Part shown: piece after piece, positions 1-4,374 of the stretch
How positions within the stretch are numbered: the first letter of the stretch is position 1
Layout of the letters: the number at the start of each line of letters is the position of its first letter
Assembly (NCBI GenBank): GCA_018894655.1
Contig: JAHIPE010000052.1
Coordinates: forward strand, 1 to 12,711
Origin: Actinomycetota bacterium
Lineage (GTDB): Bacteria > Actinomycetota > Geothermincolia > Fen-727 > Anoxymicrobiaceae
DNA length: 12,711 nt
Reading direction: 5' to 3'
Made by a program: the position numbers and the translations under genes
The notes under the pieces: generated by a model
Seen by the model: the letters and a program-made list of their open reading frames with translations, nothing else
The model's database searches: none
What the model was told of the DNA's origin: nothing

Positions 1-138
1 ATGGTGATGCCCGGCGACAACACCGAGATGGATGTTGAGCTCATTACCCCTATCGCGATGGTCGAGGGCCTGCGCTTCGCCATCCGTGAGGGTGGCAGGA
101 CCGTTGGGGCGGGAAGGGTTATCAGGATAGAGAAATGA
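1..138 (+). CDS. tuf: Elongation factor Tu, C-terminal fragment (5' end outside window)
   Basis: The frame is open from base 1 to the TGA at 136-138 and encodes the last 45 residues of EF-Tu, the GTPase that carries aminoacyl-tRNA to the ribosome in the cytoplasm. Recognisable are VMPGDN, the ELITPIAM stretch, and the very conserved GLRFAIREGGRTVGAG near the end, which belong to the third beta-barrel domain that contacts tRNA and EF-Ts. The ATG at base 1 is internal, not the start, because this is only about one ninth of a normal EF-Tu. The stop overlaps the rpmG start by 4 nt (ATGA), so the two are translationally coupled. A tuf copy upstream of rpmG is the tufB-like arrangement; many bacteria with it keep a second copy after fusA, which would lie beyond this window. 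Confidence 0.96.
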   Translation: MVMPGDNTEMDVELITPIAMVEGLRFAIREGGRTVGAGRVIRIEK

Positions 139-284
139 GGGTAATAGCGACAATGGCTTGCACCGAGTGCAAGCGAAGGAACTACTCGACCAAAAAGAAC
201 AAGACCAACGATCCGGAACGCCTGGAGATGAAGAAGTACTGCAGGTGGTGCAGGAAGCACACCCTGCACCGTGAGACGAGGTAG
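135..284 (+). CDS. rpmG: 50S ribosomal protein L33 (zinc-ribbon form)
   Basis: This 49-residue protein opens MRVIATMACTECKRRNY and matches bacterial L33, a small protein of the large subunit near the E site. It has the four-cysteine zinc ribbon: C9-x-x-C12 and C36-x-x-C39, so it is the C+ (zinc-binding) form and not the cysteine-free form made under zinc starvation in some bacteria. Length and the KKNKTNDPERLEMKKYC core are normal for the family. The ATG at 135 overlaps the tuf stop (ATGA). Its stop lies 17 nt before the tRNA-Trp gene, so all are probably made on one transcript from which the tRNA is cut. Confidence 0.95.
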   Translation: MRVIATMACTECKRRNYSTKKNKTNDPERLEMKKYCRWCRKHTLHRETR

Positions 285-301
285 GATTCGAGGCAAGGCG
301 C

Positions 302-377
302 AGGCCCGTAGCTCAACTGGAAGAGCGCCGGTCTCCAAAACCGGAGGTTGGGGGTTCGAGTCCCTCCGGGCCTGCCA
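302..377 (+). tRNA. trnW: tRNA-Trp (anticodon CCA)
   Basis: A full cloverleaf can be drawn by eye. Acceptor stem AGGCCCG (302-308) pairs with CGGGCCT (367-373); D stem GCTC/GAGC (311-314/323-326); anticodon stem CCGGT/ACCGG (328-332/340-344) with loop CTCCAAA, anticodon CCA at 335-337; T stem GGGGG/CCCTC around TTCGAGT, with one G-U pair. The discriminator base is G374, as expected for bacterial tRNA-Trp, and the 3' CCA (375-377) is encoded. It lies between rpmG and secE, a location for trnW known from several bacterial phyla. Confidence 0.96.
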
Positions 378-423
378 CACAGGATAAGAGGCTGGTCACT
401 GGAGCCGGAGGAAAAGGCGAGGG

Positions 424-726
424 ATGGTAAACAGGCAGCTCAGGAGAGTACAGGAGAAGAGCAAGAAGTCGGCCCAGAAGAAGAGGGCCGCCGCACAGAA
501 GAAGAAGGCGGCGGAACGGAAGAAGGGCGAGAAGAAGCGCTTCTGGACCACGGTCGTCCAGTTCCTGAAGGACGTCCGGATAGAGATGAAGAAGGTCATA
601 TGGCCCAGCAAGGAGGAAGTAGTAAACTACACCATGGTTGTACTGATAACCGTCACGGTCGTTACGACGTTTATACTCGTCCTCGACCTGGTACTATCCA
701 AGTTGCTGGCGCTTATCATCACCTGA
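424..726 (+). CDS. secE: Protein translocase subunit SecE, single-TM type with long basic N-terminus
   Basis: SecE clamps the SecY channel in the inner membrane and is required for Sec-dependent export. The 100-residue product has the family hallmark of an amphipathic helix followed by one membrane span: FLKDVRIEMKKVIWPSKEEV at about 47-66 (WPSKEE at 60-65), then a hydrophobic segment at about 70-92. Residues 2-39 are a very basic, Ala/Lys/Gln-rich extension with 18 Lys/Arg, longer than in minimal single-span SecE proteins (about 60 residues) and probably disordered and cytoplasmic. Start ATG 424 has a GGAGG (407-411) at a rather long 12-nt spacing. It sits between trnW and nusG in the usual order. 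Confidence 0.94.
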   Translation: MVNRQLRRVQEKSKKSAQKKRAAAQKKKAAERKKGEKKRFWTTVVQFLKDVRIEMKKVIWPSKEEVVNYTMVVLITVTVVTTFILVLDLVLSKLLALIIT

Positions 727-735
727 TGTCCGGCG

Positions 736-756
736 CCGGGCACAAGATGCGCCCGG
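736..756 (+). other. Short GC hairpin in the secE-nusG gap
   Basis: CCGGGC (736-741) can pair with GCCCGG (751-756) around a 9-nt loop. No T-run follows, so this is not an intrinsic terminator; it may be an mRNA structure or chance in GC-rich DNA. The rest of the 79-nt gap (727-805) shows no convincing promoter. Confidence 0.3.
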
Positions 757-805
757 TTCCGGTGAGTTGCAGGAGTCAAGTCAAGAAAGGTGCCTTTAAA
801 GGAAT

Positions 806-1339
806 ATGACACGGACAAACGAGAGGTGGTACGTAGTACATACCTATTCAGGGTACGAGAACAAGGTCAAGAACAATCTGGAACACCGCATTGACTCCAT
901 GCACATGAAGGACAGGATATTTGACGTAGTGGTGCCGGTCGAGAACGTGCTGGAGTACAAGTCGGGCAAGAAACAACTCATCCAGAAGAAGCTCTTACCG
1001 GGGTACATCCTGATCCACATGAACCTCGATGACGACTCCTGGTACGTGGTAAGGAACACCCCCGGTGTCACCGGTTTCGTGGGGACATCGGCCCGCCCGG
1101 TCCCCATACCTGACGATGAGGTGGACCGGGTTCTCGCCAGGCAGAAAGCGGAGAGGCCCAAGGTTTCCGCGGAGTTCGCCGAGGGCGAGGGGGTCAAGGT
1201 AGTGGAGGGCCCATTCGCCGATTTCACCGGCGTCATTAGCGAGGTGAGCCTGGATCAGAGTAAGCTAAAGGTCCTGGTTTCGATATTCGGGCGGGAGACG
1301 CCGGTGGAGCTAACGTTCGAACAGGTACTGAAACTGTAG
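806..1339 (+). CDS. nusG: Transcription termination/antitermination factor NusG
   Basis: NusG binds the clamp of RNA polymerase, influences pausing and Rho termination, and can link RNAP to the ribosome through S10. The 177-residue product has the NGN domain at about 6-110, with RWYVVHTYSGYE at the N-terminus, the KKLLPGYILI strand at 61-70 and NTPGVTGFVG at 84-93. A KOW motif follows at about 128-152 (EGVKVVEGPFADFTGVI). Length is normal, and the long N-terminal acidic extension seen in many classical actinobacteria (for example Mycobacterium) is absent. ATG 806 is preceded only by a weak AAAGG (798-802). The stop lies 13 nt before rplK, so the next gene is probably cotranscribed. Confidence 0.96.
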   Translation: MTRTNERWYVVHTYSGYENKVKNNLEHRIDSMHMKDRIFDVVVPVENVLEYKSGKKQLIQKKLLPGYILIHMNLDDDSWYVVRNTPGVTGFVGTSARPVPIPDDEVDRVLARQKAERPKVSAEFAEGEGVKVVEGPFADFTGVISEVSLDQSKLKVLVSIFGRETPVELTFEQVLKL

Positions 1340-1352
1340 GAGGGAGCGGGAG

Positions 1353-1841
1353 TTGGCAAAGAGAGTCATGACGGTAATCAAGCTGCAGATACCCGCCGGC
1401 CAGGCGAATCCGGCCCCCCCGGTGGGCCCGGCGCTGGGTCAGCACGGGGTGAATATCATGGAGTTCTGCAAGGCGTACAACGCGCAGACGATGGATAAGC
1501 TGGGCCAGATAGTGCCGGTGGAGATTACCATATTCGAGGACCGGTCCTTCAAGTTCATTACCAAGACCCCCCCGGCGGCGAGGTTGCTGCTGGAGGCCGC
1601 GAAACTGGAGAAGGGAAGCGGCGAGCCCAACAGGGAACGGTGTGGGGTAATACTCAGGGACAAGGTGCGGGATATCGCCAGGACGAAGATGCCAGACCTC
1701 AATACCCGGGACCTGGACGCCGCCACCAGGATAATCGAAGGGACCGCGCACAGCATGGGGCTGGACGTGGTGGACAAGATCGAGCCCGGCGACGGGCGGG
1801 AGCCGGAGGGTGATGTCTCAGGGGAAGGGGTGGCGAGTTGA
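1353..1841 (+). CDS. rplK: 50S ribosomal protein L11 with C-terminal extension
   Basis: L11 forms the base of the stalk at the GTPase-associated centre, where it binds 23S rRNA and contacts elongation factors. The N-terminal domain shows LQIPAGQANPAPPVGPALG (11-29), the proline-rich switch region next to the thiopeptide site; the rRNA-binding C-terminal domain includes KTPPAARLLL (71-80) and the helix ending at GTAHSMGLDVV (130-140). Family proteins usually stop near residue 141, so residues 141-162, acidic and glycine-rich (DKIEPGDGREPEGDVSGEG), are an added tail. The start is TTG 1353 with AGGAGG at 1338-1343, 9 nt upstream. The stop overlaps the TTG start of rplA (TTGA, 1838-1841), giving translational coupling. 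Confidence 0.96.
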   Translation: MAKRVMTVIKLQIPAGQANPAPPVGPALGQHGVNIMEFCKAYNAQTMDKLGQIVPVEITIFEDRSFKFITKTPPAARLLLEAAKLEKGSGEPNRERCGVILRDKVRDIARTKMPDLNTRDLDAATRIIEGTAHSMGLDVVDKIEPGDGREPEGDVSGEGVAS

Positions 1842-2557
1842 AGAAAGGGAGCCGCCGGTACCGGGAGAGCCTCGAGAAGATGGAGCCAAGAAAGCTCTAT
1901 ACGCCGTATGAGGCGGTGAAACTGGTCAAGGAGTTCTCCGCTACCGGTTTCGATGAGACGTTCGAGGCCGCCATCCGGCTGGGGGTCGACCCCCGCCGCG
2001 CCGACCAGATGGTGAGGGGAACAGTGATCCTGCCCTGCGGGACCGGCAAGGAGATGACTATCGCGGTGTTCGCGGTGGGGGAGAAAGCCACCGAGGCGGA
2101 AGAAGCTGGGGCCGACTACGTGGGTGGCGAGGATCTGGTGGAGAAGGTAAAGGGGGGCTGGACTGACTTTGACGCCGCCATCGCCACTCCTGACGTGATG
2201 AGCATGGTGGGAAAACTGGGGAAGACGCTCGGCCCGCGCGGGTTGATGCCGAACCCTAAGAGCGGCACGGTGACGTTCGATATCGAGAGGGCGGTCCGGG
2301 ATGCCAAGGGGGGCAAGATCGAGTACCGGGTAGACAAGCAGGCCAACGTGCACCTGGTGCTGGGCAAGGTATCGTTTGAGGTGGAGGAACTGCTGGAGAA
2401 CTACCAGGCAGTGTTGGAGGAGCTCATCAGGGCGAGACCTGCCGCCGCCAAGGGGCGCTACCTGAGTAGCATTACGTTCTCCGGTACCATGAGCCCCCCG
2501 GTTCCGGTGGACACGTCGGTTACCAGGGACATAATCCCCGAAGGTGCCGCTACCTGA
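1838..2557 (+). CDS. rplA: 50S ribosomal protein L1
   Basis: L1 builds the mobile L1 stalk beside the E site and helps release deacylated tRNA; in many bacteria it also represses its own operon by binding the mRNA. The 239-residue product is full length. The two-domain alpha/beta fold is recognisable, with conserved blocks TFEAAIRLGVDPRRADQMVRG (41-61) and the family signature DVMSMVGKLGKTLGPRGLMPNPKSGT spanning about 119-144, then KGGKIEYRVDKQANVH. The TTG start at 1838 overlaps the rplK stop and has a purine-rich GGGGAAGGGG at 1821-1830. I did not find a clear L1-binding mimic upstream of rplK. Confidence 0.96.
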   Translation: MKKGSRRYRESLEKMEPRKLYTPYEAVKLVKEFSATGFDETFEAAIRLGVDPRRADQMVRGTVILPCGTGKEMTIAVFAVGEKATEAEEAGADYVGGEDLVEKVKGGWTDFDAAIATPDVMSMVGKLGKTLGPRGLMPNPKSGTVTFDIERAVRDAKGGKIEYRVDKQANVHLVLGKVSFEVEELLENYQAVLEELIRARPAAAKGRYLSSITFSGTMSPPVPVDTSVTRDIIPEGAAT

Positions 2558-2559
2558 TT

Positions 2560-2588
2560 TTGACAGCGGCCACCCCGTCTGCTAGAGT
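2560..2588 (+). promoter_or_regulatory. Probable sigma70-type promoter for rplJL
   Basis: A perfect -35 box TTGACA (2560-2565) is followed, after exactly 17 nt, by TAGAGT (2583-2588), which matches 4 of 6 of TATAAT. It begins 3 nt after the rplA stop. Initiation would fall at about 2594-2596, just at the start of a strong hairpin and upstream of the L10 leader. This would let rplJL be made in excess of rplKA, fitting the multiple L12 copies needed per ribosome. The call rests only on sequence match. Confidence 0.65.
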
Positions 2589-2591
2589 CTG

Positions 2592-2627
2592 GGGGCGCCG
2601 CGAGCGGCGCCCCGCTCGAGAGGCGGG
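2592..2627 (+). other. Strong GC hairpin at the 5' end of the rplJL leader, with an alternative stem
   Basis: GGGGCGCCG (2592-2600) and CGGCGCCCC (2605-2613) form a perfect 9-bp stem with loop CGAG. A second stem, CCCGC (2611-2615) with GCGGG (2623-2627), shares three bases with the first, so only one can form fully. No T-run follows, so it is not an intrinsic terminator. It would lie at the very 5' end of an RNA made from the promoter at 2560-2588 and could protect the transcript, or modulate folding of the leader behind it. Confidence 0.5.
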
Positions 2628-2701
2628 AAAAAGCTAAAGACAGGATGCCACAGACAGCAGGTGCCAAACGGCTTAAACATTACCTGCCGAGGCGATGGAA
2701 G
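2628..2701 (+). promoter_or_regulatory. L10 leader RNA (rplJL autoregulatory element)
   Basis: The stretch before rplJ matches the conserved ribosomal L10 leader found upstream of rplJ in many bacteria. Diagnostic is ACGGCTTAAAC (2668-2678) followed by ACCTGCCGAGGCG (2682-2694). GCAGGT (2657-2662) pairs with ACCTGC (2682-2687), enclosing a small GCC/GGC hairpin (2663-2665/2670-2672), which is the architecture bound by the L10-L12 complex. In Bacillus subtilis the L10(L12)4 complex attenuates rplJL transcription through such a leader. Here the leader is followed directly by a terminator/antiterminator pair, consistent with the same mechanism. Exact boundaries are uncertain. Confidence 0.8.
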
Positions 2702-2729
2702 AAGGCCTCGACAGGAGGCCTTTTCTCTT
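2702..2729 (+). terminator. Attenuator terminator in the rplJ leader
   Basis: AAGGCCTC (2702-2709) and GAGGCCTT (2715-2722) form an 8-bp stem around GACAG, followed by TTCTCTT, giving a T-rich tract. The leader segment CGAGGC (2688-2693) can instead pair with GCCTCG (2705-2710) across an 11-nt loop, which would destroy the terminator; this is a good antiterminator candidate. The rplJ Shine-Dalgarno GGAGGT (2730-2735) starts right after the T tract, so the stem may also affect ribosome access. Confidence 0.7.
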
Positions 2730-2743
2730 GGAGGTAGCGCGAG

Positions 2744-3430
2744 GTGCCGAGCAAAGAGAAGAAAGAAAGAGTAAAGCAGATTCGGAAGTGGTTTGAGGAG
2801 GCCGACTCCTTGCTGGTGCTGAAGTACAGGGGGCTCAGGGTCGCCGCGGCGAATCAGCTTCGGGTCGAGATCAAGGACAACAACGCCGAGTTGCGCGTTC
2901 TCAAGAACACGCTCACCCGCCTGGCCCTGGCGGATACGCCGCGGGAGGAGATCACCCCCTTGATCGACGGCCCGATCGCGGTAGTGTTCACCAACGACGA
3001 CATGGTGCCGGTGGCGAAGGTGATAAAGAAGTTCTCCCTGGGGCATGACGAGCTGTTCATAATGGGGGGAGTGTTCCAGGGAACGACAATAACCGCCGAG
3101 CAGGCGGCGAAGCTGGCCACCCTGCCGCCGAGGGATGTAATGCTCGCCCGTGTTGTGGGACAGGTGGCGGCTCCCCTCTCGGGGCTTGTCGGTGTCTGTG
3201 CCGGGCCGATAAGGAAGATGCTGGGGGTCCTGGCGGCAGTTGTCGAGAAGAAAGAGAAGGAGCCGGGCTCAGCCGAAACCCAACCGGACTCAGCAGATGA
3301 AGGATCCGGGGCGAAGGACGAAGACGAGGCTTCGGGCGGTGCGGAGAGTGAGCAGAAAGACGAGAGTGGCCCTTCCGGGGAGGAGAGTCCCGGGGAGGGA
3401 GAGGAAGCTACTGATAAGCAGGAGAGGTGA
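2744..3430 (+). CDS. rplJ: 50S ribosomal protein L10 with acidic C-terminal tail
   Basis: L10 anchors the L7/L12 dimers to 23S rRNA at the stalk base and, with L12, represses its own operon. Residues 1-170 match the family: MPSKEKKERVKQIRKWFEEA at the N-terminus, LKYRGL (26-31), LKNTLTRLAL (53-62), GPIAVVF (76-82), and the C-terminal helix PLSGLVGVCAGPIRKMLGVLAAV (about 144-166) on which L12 dimers sit. Most L10 proteins end at about 165-180 residues; this one runs to 228. The tail from about 173 is low complexity, rich in Glu, Asp, Ser and Gly, with 20 acidic and 4 basic residues in 56. The GTG start at 2744 has GGAGGT (2730-2735) with 8-nt spacing. Its stop is 5 nt before the preferred rplL start. 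Confidence 0.95.
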   Translation: MPSKEKKERVKQIRKWFEEADSLLVLKYRGLRVAAANQLRVEIKDNNAELRVLKNTLTRLALADTPREEITPLIDGPIAVVFTNDDMVPVAKVIKKFSLGHDELFIMGGVFQGTTITAEQAAKLATLPPRDVMLARVVGQVAAPLSGLVGVCAGPIRKMLGVLAAVVEKKEKEPGSAETQPDSADEGSGAKDEDEASGGAESEQKDESGPSGEESPGEGEEATDKQER

Positions 3431-3435
3431 TCGTT

Positions 3436-3825
3436 TTGGCCGAGAAACTGACTCCGAAGAAGGCTGTCGAAGCCATGAAGTCCTGGACGGTGCTCGAGCT
3501 ATCCGAGTTCATTGAGCTTGCCGAAGAGGAGTTCGGCGTGAGCGCGGCCGCGCCGGTAGCCGTTGCGGCGGGAGCGCCGGCTGCTGAAGAGGGAGCCGAG
3601 GAGGAGGAGGAGAAGACCCAGTTCGACGTGGTGCTGATCTCATGGGGCACCAAGAAGATCCCGGTTATCAAAGAGGTCAGGGCGGTGACCAGCCTCGGCT
3701 TGAAGGAGGCGAAGGCCCTGGTAGAGGAAGTGCCCAAGCCGGTTAGGGAAGGCTTGAACAAGGACGAGGCGGAGAAGATTAAAAAGCAGCTCGAGGATGC
3801 CGGCGCCGAGGTAGAGCTGAAGTGA
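3436..3825 (+). CDS. rplL: 50S ribosomal protein L7/L12
   Basis: L7/L12 dimers form the flexible stalk that recruits EF-Tu, EF-G and other GTPases. The product shows the N-terminal dimerisation domain (about 1-35, SWTVLELSEFIELAEEEFGV), an Ala/Glu-rich hinge (about 36-60) and the globular C-terminal domain (62-129) with VIKEVRAVTSLGLKEAKALV at about 77-96. I prefer the TTG at 3436: it gives a normal MAEKLTPKKAVE start and a 129-residue protein, and GGAGAGG (3421-3427) then lies 8 nt upstream. An in-frame GTG at 3427 would add three residues but would overlap that ribosome-binding site. Residues contacting factors look intact. No terminator follows. Confidence 0.94.
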   Translation: MAEKLTPKKAVEAMKSWTVLELSEFIELAEEEFGVSAAAPVAVAAGAPAAEEGAEEEEEKTQFDVVLISWGTKKIPVIKEVRAVTSLGLKEAKALVEEVPKPVREGLNKDEAEKIKKQLEDAGAEVELK

Positions 3826-3842
3826 AAAAGCAAAATCCGGGG

Positions 3843-4079
3843 TCAGTCAGGTCTCAAAATGTTGCTTTTCTCAGTACCCACCTTGTGTTGTAGGTATAAA
3901 AGGTAAGATTTAAGACCCCATTTCTTGTTCTCGAGAACGGCCTCGAGCCCCGAAACCATCCGCCGTACCTGGTCGAGCCGTTCCACGGAGCCTACCGCGA
4001 TGTCCTCCTCTATGCGCGGTAGGCCAAGATCCTCAAGGAACCTCTCGGACAGCGAGAAGTCTACAACAGTATGTCTCAC
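3843..4079 (-). pseudogene. Minus-strand open frame inside the insertion, probably a gene remnant
   Basis: A 78-codon frame begins at GTG 4079 (VRHTVVDFSLSERFLEDLG) and ends at a TGA inside the left terminal repeat. Codon use looks coding-like in its first 50 or so codons (many GC-ending codons, amphipathic helices rich in Leu, Glu and Arg), while the end (LENKKWGLKSYLLYLQHKVG) is more AT-rich. The same frame continues upstream for 14 codons (to about 4121) until a TGA at 4122-4124, without an ATG. I do not recognise a family. Its position, orientation and the fact that the stop lies in the terminal repeat suggest a fragment of a transposon-borne gene, or a shortened passenger gene. It may be untranslated. 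Confidence 0.35.
3990..4024. repeat. 10-bp inverted repeat inside the insertion
   Basis: GCCTACCGCG (3990-3999) and CGCGGTAGGC (4015-4024) are perfectly complementary across a 15-nt spacer. It lies in the middle of the minus-strand frame, where it would encode GLPRIEEDIAVG. It could be a structural hairpin of the element, or coincidence within a GC-rich coding remnant. Confidence 0.45.
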
Positions 4080-4251
4080 CGGTTCTTGTTTGGCCGGAGG
4101 GGTCTTCTCGCGATCAATTCATTCTTTGGCGTGTGCTCTAAGGCCTGACCCCACTGTTTTTGTCACATATTTGAAAGCGTGTTACCGCCGGCCCTCCGCC
4201 AGCGAAGGAAACCCGGCACCAGCCCGGTTATGAAAAAAGGCCAAATACGTA

Positions 4252-4280
4252 TTGACGTCCCAAGCTATCAGTGGTACTTT
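4252..4280 (+). promoter_or_regulatory. Probable rpoBC promoter
   Basis: TTGACG (4252-4257, 5 of 6 to the -35 consensus) is followed after exactly 17 nt by TACTTT (4275-4280, 3 of 6 to the -10). Initiation would be near 4287, giving an rpoB leader of about 90 nt. Sequence between the insertion and this site (4153-4251) holds no gene; it contains an imperfect hairpin (AACC-C-GGC/GCC-C-GGTT, 4210-4229) with no T-run. The region 4230-4375 is clearly more AT-rich than the coding DNA, as expected for a promoter and leader. Confidence 0.5.
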
Positions 4281-4336
4281 AAGCGTTTGCGTAATATGTA
4301 GGTCATTTTTCCGCGAGAGGTTAGTGTATTAGCCGG

Positions 4337-4368
4337 CTATCGCCATTTATGTTGACCGATAGGGGGGG
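4337..4368 (+). promoter_or_regulatory. rpoB ribosome-binding site and adjoining hairpin
   Basis: The G-run AGGGGGGG (4361-4368) lies 6 nt before the TTG start at 4375 and is the only plausible Shine-Dalgarno. CTATCG (4337-4342) can pair with CGATAG (4357-4362) around a 14-nt AT-rich loop, so the stem ends at the first bases of the ribosome-binding site. It may influence rpoB translation; a 6-bp stem is also within reach of chance. Confidence 0.4.
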
Positions 4369-4374
4369 ATTATT

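Larger units (their letters stand above)
3839..4152. mobile_element. Small decayed insertion with GGGGTCAG inverted ends
   Basis: The segment starts with GGGGTCAG (3839-3846) and ends with CTGACCCC (4145-4152), an 8-bp perfect terminal inverted repeat. Beyond it the ends remain similar if a TCAG duplication (3847-3850) is skipped: GGTCTCA at the left corresponds to GGCCTTA read from the right. Ends of the GGGGTCAGG type occur around IS200-like/REP-associated (Y1) transposon copies in many bacteria; this link is from memory. The 314-nt interior has one open frame on the minus strand and a 10-bp inverted repeat. No target duplication is evident. It interrupts the rplL-rpoB interval, which is usually occupied only by regulatory DNA. 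Confidence 0.5.

Noticed and set aside
793..802. Palindrome CCTTTAAAGG before nusG
   Set aside because: It has no loop to form a hairpin, overlaps the weak ribosome-binding site, and a 10-bp palindrome is easily due to chance.
766..805. TTGCAG upstream of nusG considered as a -35 box
   Set aside because: No matching -10 box at suitable spacing before the start codon.
348..809. Open + frame of 153 codons across the tRNA end and secE
   Set aside because: It begins inside tRNA-Trp and overlaps secE in another frame; the product is low-complexity and has no family resemblance.
1439..2353. Long minus-strand open frame (304 codons) opposite rplK/rplA
   Set aside because: It lies opposite two unmistakable ribosomal genes; long antisense frames are expected in GC-rich coding DNA.
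3826..3869. AAAAGCAA (3826-3833) and TTGCTTTT (3862-3869) considered as an rplL terminator
   Set aside because: The stem is AT-rich with a 28-nt loop and straddles the insertion boundary; it lacks a GC stem before the T-run.
3927..3938. Perfect palindrome GTTCTCGAGAAC considered as a LexA-type operator
   Set aside because: LexA boxes have GAAC before GTTC; here the order is reversed, and it lies inside the remnant frame rather than at a promoter.
4210..4229. Imperfect hairpin upstream of the rpoB promoter considered as a terminator
   Set aside because: It has a C-C mismatch, a short stem and no T-run on either strand that would fit termination.
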